Origin: Bog-532 sp963824545
GTDB taxonomy: Bacteria > Actinomycetota > Actinomycetes > Streptosporangiales > Streptosporangiaceae
Length of the DNA stretch: 64,000 nucleotides
Assembly: GCA_963824545.1 (NCBI GenBank)
Contig: CAWGPP010000022.1
Span: forward strand, 1 to 64,000
Direction of reading: 5' to 3'
A program made the position numbers and the translations under genes. The notes under the pieces were generated by a model. That model searched no databases, was not told the DNA's origin, and was given only the letters and a program-made list of their open reading frames with translations. Below, piece after piece: positions 43,185 to 52,363 of this stretch (the stretch's first letter is position 1; the number at the start of each line of letters is the position of its first letter).

Positions 43185-44247
43185 TGGTGCGCGATAGGGC
43201 TTCTGGGGCGTAGCGGGTGATTGCGTCGTGTCGGTCCCGTGGATGCGGGCGGCCGCGCGGAACGATCTTGATGTGTCGTCACGATGGGCCCGCGCGGCCT
43301 TGAGCAAGCGTATCTTCACCGGCCTCCAGCCGCGCCGCCTCGGCAGGCTCATCGACGACCTCGCCGGCGCGTGGATGATCGCCGAGGAGTCCAGGCTGCA
43401 TGAACGCCGCGGCCACGACCGCATGCGCGCCCCCGGTGCCGGCCCGGACCACGACCTGCCGTTCACCGACCGCGTCATCGTCACCCTCGTCCACCTGCGG
43501 TTCCAGCTCCCGCACGCCGCGCTGGCCGGGCTGTACCGGGTGCACCGCTCGACGGTCACCCGCGCCGTCCATGAGATCCGCCCGCTGCTGGCGGCCCGCG
43601 GGTTCGCCGTCCCCGGCAACCCTGACCTGCGGCTCCGCACCCTGGCCGACGTCTTCGCCTACGCCTCGGCCCACGGAGTCGAACTCCGCATCGACGGCAC
43701 CGAGGTCCAGGTCCGCCGCCCCCGCGCGAACAAGCCCGGCCGGAAGGCGTTCGTCTCCGGCAAGAAGAAGATGAACACCAAGAAGGCCACCGTCGTCACC
43801 GACGAGCAGGGGCGCACCCTGTGGGCGGGGGCGTTCCGCCCTGGCCGCATGCACGACCAGACCGCGGTCCGCACCGAGGGCATCACCGACCTGTTCACCC
43901 AGTTTCCCCAGGTCAAGGCCAAAGTCGACGCCGGGTACCGCGGCCTGGCCAAGGAGTTCCCGGACCAGGTCCAGGCCCCGCCGCTGAAACCGAAGAAGGA
44001 CGCGTCCCCGCAGGATGCCGCCGCCTGGGACGAACAGCGTCACAGGCAGTCATCGGAACGGATCTGCGTAGAGCACGCCAACGCCGAGCACAAGCAGTGG
44101 CGGACCCTCCAGAGATACCTCGGACGCCGCGAGAACTTCGACGAGACCTACACGGCCGTCGCCGGCCTCGTCTCCGACCGCGCCGCCGAGCGGTAACCCA
44201 CCAGCCAGACCGCCAGGCCAGCACGGCCCACCGCTAATCGCGCACCA
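43185..44247. mobile_element. IS5-like insertion sequence
   Basis: Inverted repeats TGGTGCGCGAT (43185-43195) and ATCGCGCACCA (44237-44247) bracket one transposase gene. No clear target duplication was found. The element lies just upstream of the nuclease cluster inside the Tn7-like transposon. Confidence 0.8.
43228..44196 (+). CDS. IS5-family transposase (DDE_Tnp_4 type)
   Basis: 322 residues from GTG 43228. The N-terminal HTH reads FTDRVIVTLVHLRFQLPHAA, YRVHRSTVTRAVHEIRP. The catalytic D is in GVELRIDGTEVQVRRP, the second D in KAKVDAGYRGLAKEFP, and the E is probably in SSERICVEHANAEHKQWRTL. Length and motifs look complete. Confidence 0.9.
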   Translation: MSVPWMRAAARNDLDVSSRWARAALSKRIFTGLQPRRLGRLIDDLAGAWMIAEESRLHERRGHDRMRAPGAGPDHDLPFTDRVIVTLVHLRFQLPHAALAGLYRVHRSTVTRAVHEIRPLLAARGFAVPGNPDLRLRTLADVFAYASAHGVELRIDGTEVQVRRPRANKPGRKAFVSGKKKMNTKKATVVTDEQGRTLWAGAFRPGRMHDQTAVRTEGITDLFTQFPQVKAKVDAGYRGLAKEFPDQVQAPPLKPKKDASPQDAAAWDEQRHRQSSERICVEHANAEHKQWRTLQRYLGRRENFDETYTAVAGLVSDRAAER

Positions 44248-44489
44248 TGCCGTAAAGAGATCACGCGCCTCTCGTGTGCTCGTGTCACGCATCCGGTTAC
44301 TACGGGTACGACCGGAATACGCCGGAAACCCGCCGTAGATCTTGAAGTGTGCTGGTCAGTGGTCGCTGGGCAGGCTGCCGATCGCGCGTTCGCGGTCGGC
44401 CTGGGTGGGCAGGCTGTACCGGCGTGTTTGATCCAATCGCTTGTGGCCCATGAGTTCGGCGACGAGGACGAGGTCGTGGCCTTGGCGGA

Positions 44490-44793
44490 AACTGGTAGGG
44501 AGCGGTTTACCAACTATGCTGAATGGGTTGGCGGGACGACAGGCCGGTAGTGGCATCTGCCCTTGTCGCTGCGATTTTCGTTGCTCTTGCCGCATCATGC
44601 TTGCGTCTGATGCAACCAGAGTGGACGCAACATCGTGGCATCTGACGCCACACTGTCCTGTCACGGCCGTCCTGGCCTGCGGGTTCGCCCTGTCGCCGCG
44701 ATGGCCGCCTCGTCGCGCCCGGACCGGTAGCCCCTACGGCGCCGTCCTCACGCCGGACGCGGAACATTGCATCTGATGCAACTCCGCGCCTTT
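44490..44793. other. 304-bp insertion in integrase copy 1
   Basis: Comparison with copy 2 (CTCGTCCGCCAAGG uninterrupted) places extra DNA exactly between A44489 and C44794, with no target duplication and no terminal inverted repeats. No gene is believed in it. It holds three related palindromes. Origin unknown. Confidence 0.7.
44601..44781. promoter_or_regulatory. Three related palindromes (GCATCTGATGC type)
   Basis: TTGCGTCTGATGCAA (44601-44615), GTGGCATCTGACGCCAC (44635-44651) and TTGCATCTGATGCAA (44767-44781). The common core is TGRCR-TCTGA-YGYCA-like. Repeated palindromes of this sort usually bind a dimeric regulator; the regulator is not evident. Confidence 0.5.
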
Positions 44794-45330
44794 CGAGTGT
44801 GGTGCCGAAGGTATGACGCAGGACGTGGGTGGTGAACTCGTCTGTCAGGTGCGCCTCGTCGGCGATGGCGCCCAGGATGCCGTCGGCGCCCCGGGCGCCG
44901 AGCCGTGCGCCGCGGTGGTTGAGCAGCAGTGCGCTGGTGCGGGCGGAGCCCTTCCAGGCTGGCCGTTCGTCATTGATCCATAGGGCGAGGTCGGGTCGCA
45001 GTTGCGGGTGGACGGGGACCTCCCGGTATGTGCCGCCCTTGCCGGCGCGCACGATGACGATTCCTTCCGGGCGGACAGGCGGATGTCGTCGAGGTCCAGG
45101 GCGATGACCTCGCCCAGGCGCAGCCCGGCGTAGAACGGGATCAAGGCGAGGACCCGGTCGCGGGGGCTGACCCATCGTTCCACGGCGCGCAGCCAGCGGG
45201 TCACGTCGCGGGGGTCGAGGGCGCGTGGGGCGGCTTGGGGCAGGTCGAGGCGGCGCACGTCGGGGGCGCCCAGGCCGTCATCCGGTTACTGCGTACGGCC
45301 GGGGCAGGTGAATATGCTGGAGCTACTTCA

Positions 45331-45470
45331 CGCCGTGCCAGGGCCGCCGTCCGCTCTCCCGATCCAGCGGGCGAGGTTGGCGCGGGCGGTCGGGGTGTGC
45401 GGGTGCTCCGGGCCAGACACCCGCTCGAGCACGGGCAGCAGCCCGGCGAAAGCCGCGTGATGAAACCCTA
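45331..45470 (-). pseudogene. TPR-protein C-terminal fragment
   Basis: The minus strand reads FAGLLPVLERVSGPEHPHTP, then TARANLARWIGRA, the repeated unit of actinobacterial NB-ARC/TPR proteins (usually LERVLGPEHPDTLTARANLA). Only about one repeat remains in the 300-base gap between the integrase remnant and the next regulator. Confidence 0.55.
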
Positions 45471-45584
45471 GGCTGCGGAACGGATGTGATCTGCGATGGG
45501 TATCGGGCATGACTATCCTGTACGTATAGGGGTCTGAGCGGCCCACGGCCTCAGACCCGACGGGCACTACCAGGCTGATCTCCC

Positions 45585-47924
45585 ATGTCGGACGCCTCGA
45601 TCGGGCAGGCTGACCTGGCATTTCCCCTTCGCGGCGCCTGCGACGGCGGTCCAGGTACTCTGCCCAGGCCGTTGACGAGCTTCGTCGGCAGGCAGCGAGA
45701 GCTGGCGGAGGCCGGGCGGCTGCTAGAAAGCAGCCGCCTGCTCACGCTGACCGGGCCGGGCGGCAGCGGCAAAACGCGTCTTTGCATCGAGCTTGCCGCG
45801 GCGGTGGCGGCCGGTTATCCCGATGGAGTGTATTTCGTTCCGCTGGCGTCGATCACGGACCCGGGGCTAGTGCTCTCGTCCATCGCCCAGGGCATCGGGT
45901 TGCAGGATTCCAGGGGCCGGCCGCTGATGGAGCATCTTGCCAGCCACCTGCGCGAGAAGAAGTTCCTGATTGTCCTGGACAACTTCGAGCACCTGCTGGC
46001 GGCGGCTCCGGTCGTGGCGGAATTGCTGGGCGGCGCCCGTGATCTGCGCATCATCGTGAGCAGCCGCTCGCCTCTTCGCGTCTCGGGCGAGCAGGAATGC
46101 CCGGTCCCTCCGCTGGCGCTCCCGGACCTGCAAGCCCCTGTTTCACTCGCCTCCATCGGCGCCTGTGAGTCGGTGCGGCTGTTCGCCGAGCGGGCGGCCG
46201 CCGCAGTGCCGGGTTTCGCTGTCGGCGAGGAAAACGCGGCGTCGGTCACCCAGATCGCTCGCAGGCTCGACGGCTTGCCGCTGGCCATCGAACTGGCCGC
46301 CGCCCGGGTCAGGCTGCTGCCGCCGGAGGCGATCCTTCCGCGGCTGGAGCAGTCGCTGAGCTTGCTGGTGGGCGGGAGCCGCGACCTGCCGGACCGCCAG
46401 CAGACCCTGCGCAGCACGATCGCCTGGAGTTACGACCTGCTGAGTGCGGGAGCCCGGAGACTGCTCGCGGCCTGCTCGGTGTTCCGGGGCGGCGCGAGCC
46501 TGGAGATCATCGAGTCCGTCTGCGCGGCCGCAGCCGATATCGGCATGCCGGTGCTGGACGCCCTGCAGGAGCTGGTGGAGCACAGCTTGCTGCGTCAGGT
46601 GCAGGCCACGGGGGCGCCGCGTTACGCGATGCTGGAGACCATCCGCGAATTCGCGGCCGAGCGCCTGGCCGAGATGCCGGAGGCGGCTGGCATCCGGGGA
46701 GCCCACGCCGCGGCGTTCCTGGCGCTGGGCCGGGAAGCCCGGCGTCCGCTGACCGGACCGGAATTGCTCGGGCGGCTCGACCTGGAGCACGACAACATCC
46801 GCGCGGCGATCGACTGGTACCGCCAGGAGGATCCGGCCGCCGCCCTGCGCCTGGCCGCTGCGATGTCGGGGTTCTGGTCCGTTCGTGGCCATTTCACGGA
46901 AGGGAGGGAGCGGCTGCGCGAGCTGCTCGGCGTCGTCGCCGGGGAGAACCGCGCGCGGGCCGGCGCCTTGAACGCTGCAGGCTGGCTCGCCATCGATCAA
47001 GGCGATCACCGAGATGCCGTCCGCAGGCTGACGGAGAGCATCGAGCTCAGCCGCAGGCTGAATGACAGCGTCGGCGAGGGGATGGCCGTTCTCGGCCTCG
47101 GCCGCAGCAACATCGCGTGCTCCCGGGTCTCAGAGGCGGCCGCTTACGTGGAGCGGGCAGGTGCGTTGCTGAGCGCGGTCGAAGATCCGCCGGGCGTCGC
47201 GCTCACCCTGCTGTATTCGGGGCTGGTCGCGCTGTTCACCGATCAGCTCGAGGCCGCCTGCGAGCTGTTCGGACGATGCGCGGCCATGTGCAGGGAGCTG
47301 GGCTTCCAGCCACTGGGCGCGCGTGCCTTGCAGCTGCTCGGCATCGCGCGGCTGGACCTGGGCGACCTGAAGGCGGCACGAGCGGCGCTTGAGGAGGCAC
47401 TGCCGGTCGCCGTCGAGATCGGCGACCGCTGGGCCATCCCGATCGGGCTGTCAGGCTTCGCCGGGCTCGCGGCCAGGACCGGCAGGCCCCGGCTGGCTCT
47501 CCGGCTGGCCGGCGCCGCTGAGGCCTGCCGGGAAGCCAACGAGTTCGCCACGCCAGAGCCACACCTGACGGATCTGGACCGCTGGCTGACACCGTCCCGC
47601 AAGGCGGTCGGAGGGGCTGCCGCGAGGATTCTTGCCCAAGGGCGCCAGATGACGCTGCAGGAGGCGGTGGCCTGCGCCCTGGCGAATGAGCCTGAGGATG
47701 CCCGGCGGCCCGGCCCGCGGCGGACGCTGACCAACCGCGAGACCGAAGTGGCCGTGCTGGCAGCCCGCGGCCTGACCAACCGCGACATCGCCGCCCGGCT
47801 GTGCCTGTCGGTCCGCACGGTTGAGGTTCACGTCGACCACATACTGACCAAGCTGGGCTTCCGCACCCGCACGCAGCTGGCGGCCTGGGCCTACGAGGAG
47901 GGCCTGCGGCCGGAAGATACGTAG
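45585..47924 (+). CDS. NB-ARC-like ATPase regulator with LuxR HTH
   Basis: 779 residues. The N-terminal predicted-ATPase domain has FVGRQRELAEAGRLLESSRL, Walker A TGPGGSGKTRL, Walker B KKFLIVLDNFEHLL, VSSRSPLRVSGE and RRLDGLPLAIELAAARVRLL (GLPLAL motif). A TPR middle follows, then the C-terminal LuxR HTH LTNRETEVAVLAARGLTNRD with SVRTVEVHVDHILTKLGF. It is a different subtype from the LAL genes at 16972-22589. As transposon cargo it may control the metabolic genes that follow on the same strand. Confidence 0.93.
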   Translation: MSDASIGQADLAFPLRGACDGGPGTLPRPLTSFVGRQRELAEAGRLLESSRLLTLTGPGGSGKTRLCIELAAAVAAGYPDGVYFVPLASITDPGLVLSSIAQGIGLQDSRGRPLMEHLASHLREKKFLIVLDNFEHLLAAAPVVAELLGGARDLRIIVSSRSPLRVSGEQECPVPPLALPDLQAPVSLASIGACESVRLFAERAAAAVPGFAVGEENAASVTQIARRLDGLPLAIELAAARVRLLPPEAILPRLEQSLSLLVGGSRDLPDRQQTLRSTIAWSYDLLSAGARRLLAACSVFRGGASLEIIESVCAAAADIGMPVLDALQELVEHSLLRQVQATGAPRYAMLETIREFAAERLAEMPEAAGIRGAHAAAFLALGREARRPLTGPELLGRLDLEHDNIRAAIDWYRQEDPAAALRLAAAMSGFWSVRGHFTEGRERLRELLGVVAGENRARAGALNAAGWLAIDQGDHRDAVRRLTESIELSRRLNDSVGEGMAVLGLGRSNIACSRVSEAAAYVERAGALLSAVEDPPGVALTLLYSGLVALFTDQLEAACELFGRCAAMCRELGFQPLGARALQLLGIARLDLGDLKAARAALEEALPVAVEIGDRWAIPIGLSGFAGLAARTGRPRLALRLAGAAEACREANEFATPEPHLTDLDRWLTPSRKAVGGAAARILAQGRQMTLQEAVACALANEPEDARRPGPRRTLTNRETEVAVLAARGLTNRDIAARLCLSVRTVEVHVDHILTKLGFRTRTQLAAWAYEEGLRPEDT

Positions 47925-48160
47925 GCTCTAGGTAATTCTTCAGATGGCTCGGAGCAGCCGCGGGCCCAAGATTGCCTGCATGAAAGAGACCCAGCCGACT
48001 CGGCGAGGATGCCGATGGCCAGATCGACCTCGCCGGCGCTCGTGGTCGCTGTCGGCGGGCCGTGCACCGTGGACTCAGCGCAAGCCCGCAACGGATACCC
48101 CAGCCGGGTCCGGGTCCCCTTGCAGCTCACGTAGTTCTCTTCAATGTGAAAGGCACCCAA

Positions 48161-49081
48161 ATGACAACGGCCGCAGGGCAGAACTCCGAGGACACTTTCT
48201 ACGACATCGGTCATGTTCTCGCAGACATACTCAAGATGCCACCACCCAAGCGACCCACCTTCGGCCCGCCACAGCTGGCCGACGCGCCTGCCGACCTCAG
48301 CTCGGCCACCATCGGGCTGCTCGTCACTAGCGGCGCCTACTACCCCGACCAGCCGCGAATGCGGGAGACCGGCGACCTGTCCTTCCGCCTGCTGCCCAGG
48401 GCCCGCACTTTGGACGAGATTCTGTTCGCCCATATGACGCCTATCCGAGCGTTCGCGCTCGCAGACCCGAACGTCGCCTATCCGCGTGACCGGCTTCTCG
48501 AACTAGAGGCCGAGCACATCATCGGACGGCTCGCGGACAACGCCGTCTCGATGGTGGGCTCTATCACCGACTACGAGCGCCTCGCAACCGAAACTGCTCC
48601 CCAGATCGTCAGCGAGCTTACCGCAATGAACGTCGGCCTCCTCCTTGTCCTGCCTTTCTGCCCGCAATGTCATATGGCCGCAGGCGTGCTGGCACGAGCA
48701 ATCGAAAAACGGGGAATTCCCACCACGAGTATCACAACCCTGCGCAAATCAGCGCTTAACGTAAAGCCACCCCGAGCATCGTTCCTGAACTTTCCGCTGG
48801 GTTGCGCTGCGGGAAGGCCGAACGAGCCCGCCCAGCAGCGCGCAATCTTGACCGCCGCCCTCCGCTCGGCAACGGACCGCGATCCTGCCCGATGGGACCT
48901 TACACAACTCCCGTTCAGCTGGAGTGCAGAAGGAAACCATGACTGGCACGGTCTGGTTGATGACCTATATCGCATCGACAACCAGATCCGGGGCACAGTG
49001 GCATCTCGGCTGAAGGCTCACGCGGCCGGCCCTTCCATCATCGGACAAGAGGCTGAATTCAGCATCCGCTGCGCCTGCTGA
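48161..49081 (+). CDS. Glycine/sarcosine/betaine reductase component B-like protein
   Basis: 306 residues from ATG 48161. Features of this family are TIGLLVTSGAYY with GDLSFRLLPR, MTPIRAFALADPNVAYPRDR, EHIIGRLADNAVSMVGSITD and LLLVLPFCPQCHMAAGVLAR, with cysteines (CPQC) where anaerobic relatives have selenocysteine or cysteine. In clostridia such proteins reduce glycine, sarcosine, betaine or proline; actinobacterial homologues are not characterised to my knowledge. GC is somewhat lower than surroundings. Confidence 0.75.
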   Translation: MTTAAGQNSEDTFYDIGHVLADILKMPPPKRPTFGPPQLADAPADLSSATIGLLVTSGAYYPDQPRMRETGDLSFRLLPRARTLDEILFAHMTPIRAFALADPNVAYPRDRLLELEAEHIIGRLADNAVSMVGSITDYERLATETAPQIVSELTAMNVGLLLVLPFCPQCHMAAGVLARAIEKRGIPTTSITTLRKSALNVKPPRASFLNFPLGCAAGRPNEPAQQRAILTAALRSATDRDPARWDLTQLPFSWSAEGNHDWHGLVDDLYRIDNQIRGTVASRLKAHAAGPSIIGQEAEFSIRCAC

Positions 49082-49110
49082 GCAGGCCGCAGGGAGCCGC
49101 AGGGACAGGA

Positions 49111-49230
49111 GTGCCCGTGACGTTCTACTCGACCCTGGCCGCCGGCCAGATCGGGTACATCGCCGGCGACTGCGATGCCAGGATCGCCGTGCTCGACGGC
49201 GCCCAGGAACTGGCCCGCTGGCAGCCCGTG
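49111..49230 (+). pseudogene. Acyl-CoA synthetase (FadD-like) fragment
   Basis: Forty residues, PVTFYSTLAAGQIGYIAGDC, then DARIAVLDGAQELARWQPV, match the N-terminal region of long-chain acyl-CoA ligases (usually about 600 residues). Nothing recognisable follows; a run of eight C lies at about 49284. It is a gene scrap between the GrdB-like and GNAT genes. Confidence 0.6.
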
Positions 49231-49508
49231 CCGGCCAGCACCGTACGCGCCGCGGCCGCCTGCCCCGCCGACGATCAGAATCCCCCCCCCGTCCGTTACC
49301 TCGCCATGTATCAGGTCGCCTGGGCGGGCCTCCGAATATGCATGAGCCGCGCGCATAAGAGAAGGACGCGTGAGCGGCGATACGGCCACAGGCCAGGCCA
49401 GCCCAGGCTGGGCCGGGTCGCCGGACCACAGGGAAAGGCGCCCTGTCCATAAGTGCCCGCCGACAGGCTCAGAACCGCAGCACACGCCCGGCACCGAAGG
49501 AGTGCACA

Positions 49509-50135
49509 TTGCTAGCTCAAGCCGAACCTGGCGCTGACGCCGCCGACGGCGTCGTCGGCACCCTAAGCGTTCCCGATGGCCCGGCCCTTACCGTGCGGAC
49601 CGTGACGGAGGCCGACGTCGAGGGGCTGGACGCGCTGTTCCAGAGGCTGTCCGAGGAGGACCGGCACCACCGCTTTTTCAGTCTGAGTCATCCGTCTCGT
49701 AAGTTCGTTGAGCAGATGACCCAGGCTGAAGATGAGGGCGGATATCGCCTGGTCGCGGTCGTTTCCGGCCCCGAGAACGCACTGGTTGCCGAGGCGGGGT
49801 ACGCCATCCTGCCGGACGGCGACGGTGAGTTCGCCCTTACCGTTGCCCCTGGCTGGCGAAGATGGCGGCTGGGACGCTACCTGCTCGGTGCCGTTGCCGC
49901 CGCCGCGGCGGCACGTGGTGTGCCTAACCTGCAAGCCGACATCATGCTCGGCAACGCCCGGATGCTCGCCGTGCTTCGCCACCGCGGCTACATAACTCTC
50001 CACCGTGATGAGTTCTCGGACATGCGGATCGCAATCGGTGCCGCTCAGCCTGCTCGCCGGCGGCAACCAGGTAATCCTGACCGCCTTGGGCCAGTTGTCC
50101 CGGGCACCCTGGCGTCCTGCGCGCCGGCGGCGTGA
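49509..50135 (+). CDS. GNAT-family acetyltransferase
   Basis: 208 residues from TTG 49509 (GAAGGAG six bases upstream). LTVRTVTEADVEGLDALFQR, LSEEDRHHRFFSLSHPSRKF and the acetyl-CoA loop APGWRRWRLGRYLLGAVAA fit GNAT proteins of the kind fused to acyl-CoA synthetases (protein acetyltransferase type). The last 35 residues after MRIAIGA look out of place, so a late frameshift is possible. It sits near an acyl-CoA synthetase scrap. Confidence 0.8.
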   Translation: MLAQAEPGADAADGVVGTLSVPDGPALTVRTVTEADVEGLDALFQRLSEEDRHHRFFSLSHPSRKFVEQMTQAEDEGGYRLVAVVSGPENALVAEAGYAILPDGDGEFALTVAPGWRRWRLGRYLLGAVAAAAAARGVPNLQADIMLGNARMLAVLRHRGYITLHRDEFSDMRIAIGAAQPARRRQPGNPDRLGPVVPGTLASCAPAA

Positions 50136-50230
50136 CGACAGAACGCTGAACCGCCAGCTCACCGGCCTCGCGCGGCACCGGCGGACCTGCCGGACTCCCG
50201 GACTCACCGACTTGGACTGAGGAAGAACCC

Positions 50231-51322
50231 ATGCCAACTGTGATGGCACCCCCGGCCCGCAAGGGGGACGCGACACCGGGCATCAGCGCCGGGCCCGCGC
50301 TGACCCAGGGGAAGCGTGCGCATGCCAGCTTCCTCCAATCCGGGCTGCTAGCGCAGCCCGGATTGGAAGCGCTTCGCCACATCCACACGGGACGGTCTCC
50401 GCAGCCGCCGATACACTACTTCAGCGGACGCAGGCTGGTGGCCGTGAAGCACGGTGAGGCATCGATCACGATGCCCGCCAGCGGCTGGTTCTGCGGGCCC
50501 AAGGGGCGGCTGCACCCGGGGATCTTCGCTTTCCTGCTCGACATGACCCATTTGTACGCGGTCGTGTCGACGCTGCCGGCCGGCGCGGGGTGCACGACGG
50601 CCGAGCTTTCCGTAACGGTGCTCGGCGAACCACCTCCCAGCGGCGCGGAGATCACCGCGACCAGCCGCGTCATCTACTCCGACGAGCGCCACGCTCTCGC
50701 CCAAGGGCTTGTGGTCGGCCCGGGAGGGCAACGGGTTGCCCACAGCACGTCCCGGTACTTTCTTTTTGCCCCCGGTCCTGTCGGCCCCTCGCGTTCCAGT
50801 CGCGAACCGCTGCCCGAAGCGCGGCTACCGGGAGCCGGGGCCATCTTGGCAGAGCCCGTGCCGCAGATCGCCCCGGTCGGCCCCGCGCTGATCCAGCGGC
50901 TGAGCGGACTGGAAATCCTCACGGCACAGCTCAAAGGGGACATACCAGCGGCCCCGATCGACCGGCTGACGGGTATCCGGCTGGCGGAGGCTGACGACGG
51001 GCGGGTCGTCTTCTCGCTGCCCGTGCAGCCGAACCTGGTGCAGGAGCTGGGGACCGTCTTCGGTGGCGTGATTGCCCTGCTGGCCAAGAGCGCCAGCGAG
51101 GCGGCGGTACAGTCGATTGCCCCGGCCGGCACTCAGTTTACCGCCGTTGACCTGAAAGTGAACTTCTTGCGCCCGGCCCGCGCCGAGGGTGAGGAACTGA
51201 TCGCCACCGGATCGGTCACTCACCGGGGCAGCAGGCTGAGTATCGCCAACGCTGTCATCACCTACCGAGGCCGCCGGATCGCGATCGCCACGGGCACCAC
51301 GGCGCTCACACCGGCCCAATGA
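50231..51322 (+). CDS. Tandem hotdog-fold thioesterase (PaaI-like)
   Basis: 363 residues, with GAGGAAGA before the ATG. Two hotdog domains are seen: the first around LHPGIFAFLLDMTHLYAVVS and ELSVTVLGEPPPSGAEITAT, the second with FSLPVQPNLVQELGTVFGGV, IALLAKSASEAAVQ and VDLKVNFLRPARAEGEELIA. The GTVFGG turn is typical of PaaI-type acyl-CoA thioesterases. It is the last intact gene before the second integrase copy. Confidence 0.85.
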   Translation: MPTVMAPPARKGDATPGISAGPALTQGKRAHASFLQSGLLAQPGLEALRHIHTGRSPQPPIHYFSGRRLVAVKHGEASITMPASGWFCGPKGRLHPGIFAFLLDMTHLYAVVSTLPAGAGCTTAELSVTVLGEPPPSGAEITATSRVIYSDERHALAQGLVVGPGGQRVAHSTSRYFLFAPGPVGPSRSSREPLPEARLPGAGAILAEPVPQIAPVGPALIQRLSGLEILTAQLKGDIPAAPIDRLTGIRLAEADDGRVVFSLPVQPNLVQELGTVFGGVIALLAKSASEAAVQSIAPAGTQFTAVDLKVNFLRPARAEGEELIATGSVTHRGSRLSIANAVITYRGRRIAIATGTTALTPAQ

Positions 51323-51409
51323 CCGCTGCAAGAGCCCCGGGCCGTCCTCCCGCTGCGATCGTGGACGCGAAGCGGGCGCGACCCGGCTCGAACGCTGCGT
51401 CGTGGCGGC

Positions 51410-51698
51410 CTGGGCGAGGTCATCGCCCTGGACCTCGACGACATCCGCCTGTCCGCCCGGAAGGAATCGTCATCGTGCGCGCCGGCAAGGGCGGCACATA
51501 CCGGGAGGTCCCCGTCCACCCGCAACTGCGACCCGACCTCGCCCTATGGATCAATGACGAACGGCCAGCCTGGAAGGGCTCCGCCCGCACCAGCGCACTG
51601 CTGCTCAACCACCGCGGCGCACGGCTCGGCGCCCGGGGCGCCGACGGCATCCTGGGCGCCATCGCCGACGAGGCGCACCTGACAGACGAGTTCACCAC
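51410..51698 (+). pseudogene. Integrase pseudogene copy 2, upstream part
   Basis: Identical base for base, in inverted orientation, to about 290 bases of copy 1 (44825-45119), including the missing G in AAGGAATC. It starts at LGEVIALDLDDIR, so the front is lost, and ends at GAGTTCACCAC where the group II intron complex begins. The gene resumes at 56947. Confidence 0.85.
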
Positions 51699-51761
51699 GT
51701 TGAGTCGGCCCGGGGCGCGGTTCCGGTGTTGCCACCGGCCCGTTTCCCCGGACCGCTCGCC

Positions 51762-51795
51762 GAACCCGCCGTACCAGTCTCCCGGTAACGGGCTC
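51762..51795 (-). ncRNA. Group II intron domain V, third (outermost 3')
   Basis: A 34-base hairpin starting GAGCCCGTTACC and ending GGCGGGTTC, 60 bases before the intron 3' end at 51699. Domain VI follows with a GGGGAAAC loop region also seen in the second intron. Confidence 0.8.
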
Positions 51796-51811
51796 TCCAC
51801 GGTTTCTGTCG

Positions 51812-52249
51812 TCAGGCGGGGTTCGTGGTCGGCCAGGGGGCTGGGATCTTGTTTCCCCGGTAGGGGTAACGGGAGACCGTCACCTTCTCGATCCGGAAGA
51901 ACTCAACCCCGTCCGCTGCGATGTGCCACCGCCCGGTGGCGGCGGTCAGGTGGCGGCGGAGCTGGCCCCAGTTCCAGCCGTGGCGTGCCTTCAGCATGCG
52001 GGCGAGCCTCCAGAAGGTGAAGGTGTCCAGCTTGCCGAAGGTGCGTTTGGCCACGGCGTATTTGTAATGGCTGGCCCAGCCTCGCATGAGCTGGCCCAGC
52101 CGGGTCAGCACCCATGCGAGGTTTCCCTGCGATGTCTTGTGTGTCAGGGCACGGATCTTTGCCTTCAGCGACTTGACCGGACGGTCGGCGATGAAGGTGT
52201 AGACGTACCACTTGGCCGTTCCCCTCTTGCGTTTCCACCGGATGCGGAA
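51812..52249 (-). pseudogene. Group II intron RT, C-terminal (maturase) fragment
   Basis: Starts at FRIRWKRKRGTAKWYVYTFI directly at the 3' junction of the second intron, and has the maturase X domain (LGQLMRGWASHYKYAVAKRT, FTFWRLARMLKARHGWNWGQ, SRYPYRGNKIPAPW). Catalytic palm and fingers are missing. The position corresponds to the FLGF motif of RT, so the second intron sits inside this RT gene, whose front half is gone. Confidence 0.82.
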
Positions 52250-52312
52250 GTAGGGTCGAGCCGGAGCGCAGTACCGGAATTGCTCCCGGCCTGTTTCCCC
52301 GGCCCGCCCTCC

Positions 52313-52346
52313 GAACCGGACGTGCCCATTACTGTGCATCCGGCTC
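52313..52346 (-). ncRNA. Group II intron domain V, second
   Basis: A 34-base hairpin from GAGCCGGATGCAC to CGTCCGGTTC. The following domain VI ends CGACCCTAC at 52250, parallel to CGACTCAAC of the third intron. Confidence 0.82.
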
Positions 52347-52363
52347 TCCACAGGTTCCCTTTG

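Larger units (their letters stand above)
44356..45258 (-). pseudogene. Tyrosine recombinase/integrase pseudogene, copy 1
   Basis: The frame starts without an N-terminal core-binding domain (a stop lies at about 45285). It has FYAGLRLGEVIALDLDDIRL with the first catalytic arginine, then a one-base loss (AAGGAATC where AAGGGAATC is expected) near 45065, IVIVRAGKGGTYREVPVHPQ, HVLRHTFGTTL (HxxR), then a 304-bp insertion (44490-44793), then DLVLVAELMGHKRLDQTRRY (H and the tyrosine nucleophile). It is inactive because of truncation, shift and insertion. A second copy with the same frameshift lies inverted at 51410-57115. Confidence 0.85.

Noticed and set aside
44507..45175. Integrase frame continuing past the HxxR motif into 60 extra residues
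   Set aside because: Comparison with the second copy shows these residues come from the 304-bp insertion.
48161..49081. Selenoprotein in the GrdB-like gene
   Set aside because: The active-site region reads CPQC with ordinary cysteine codons and there is no in-frame TGA.
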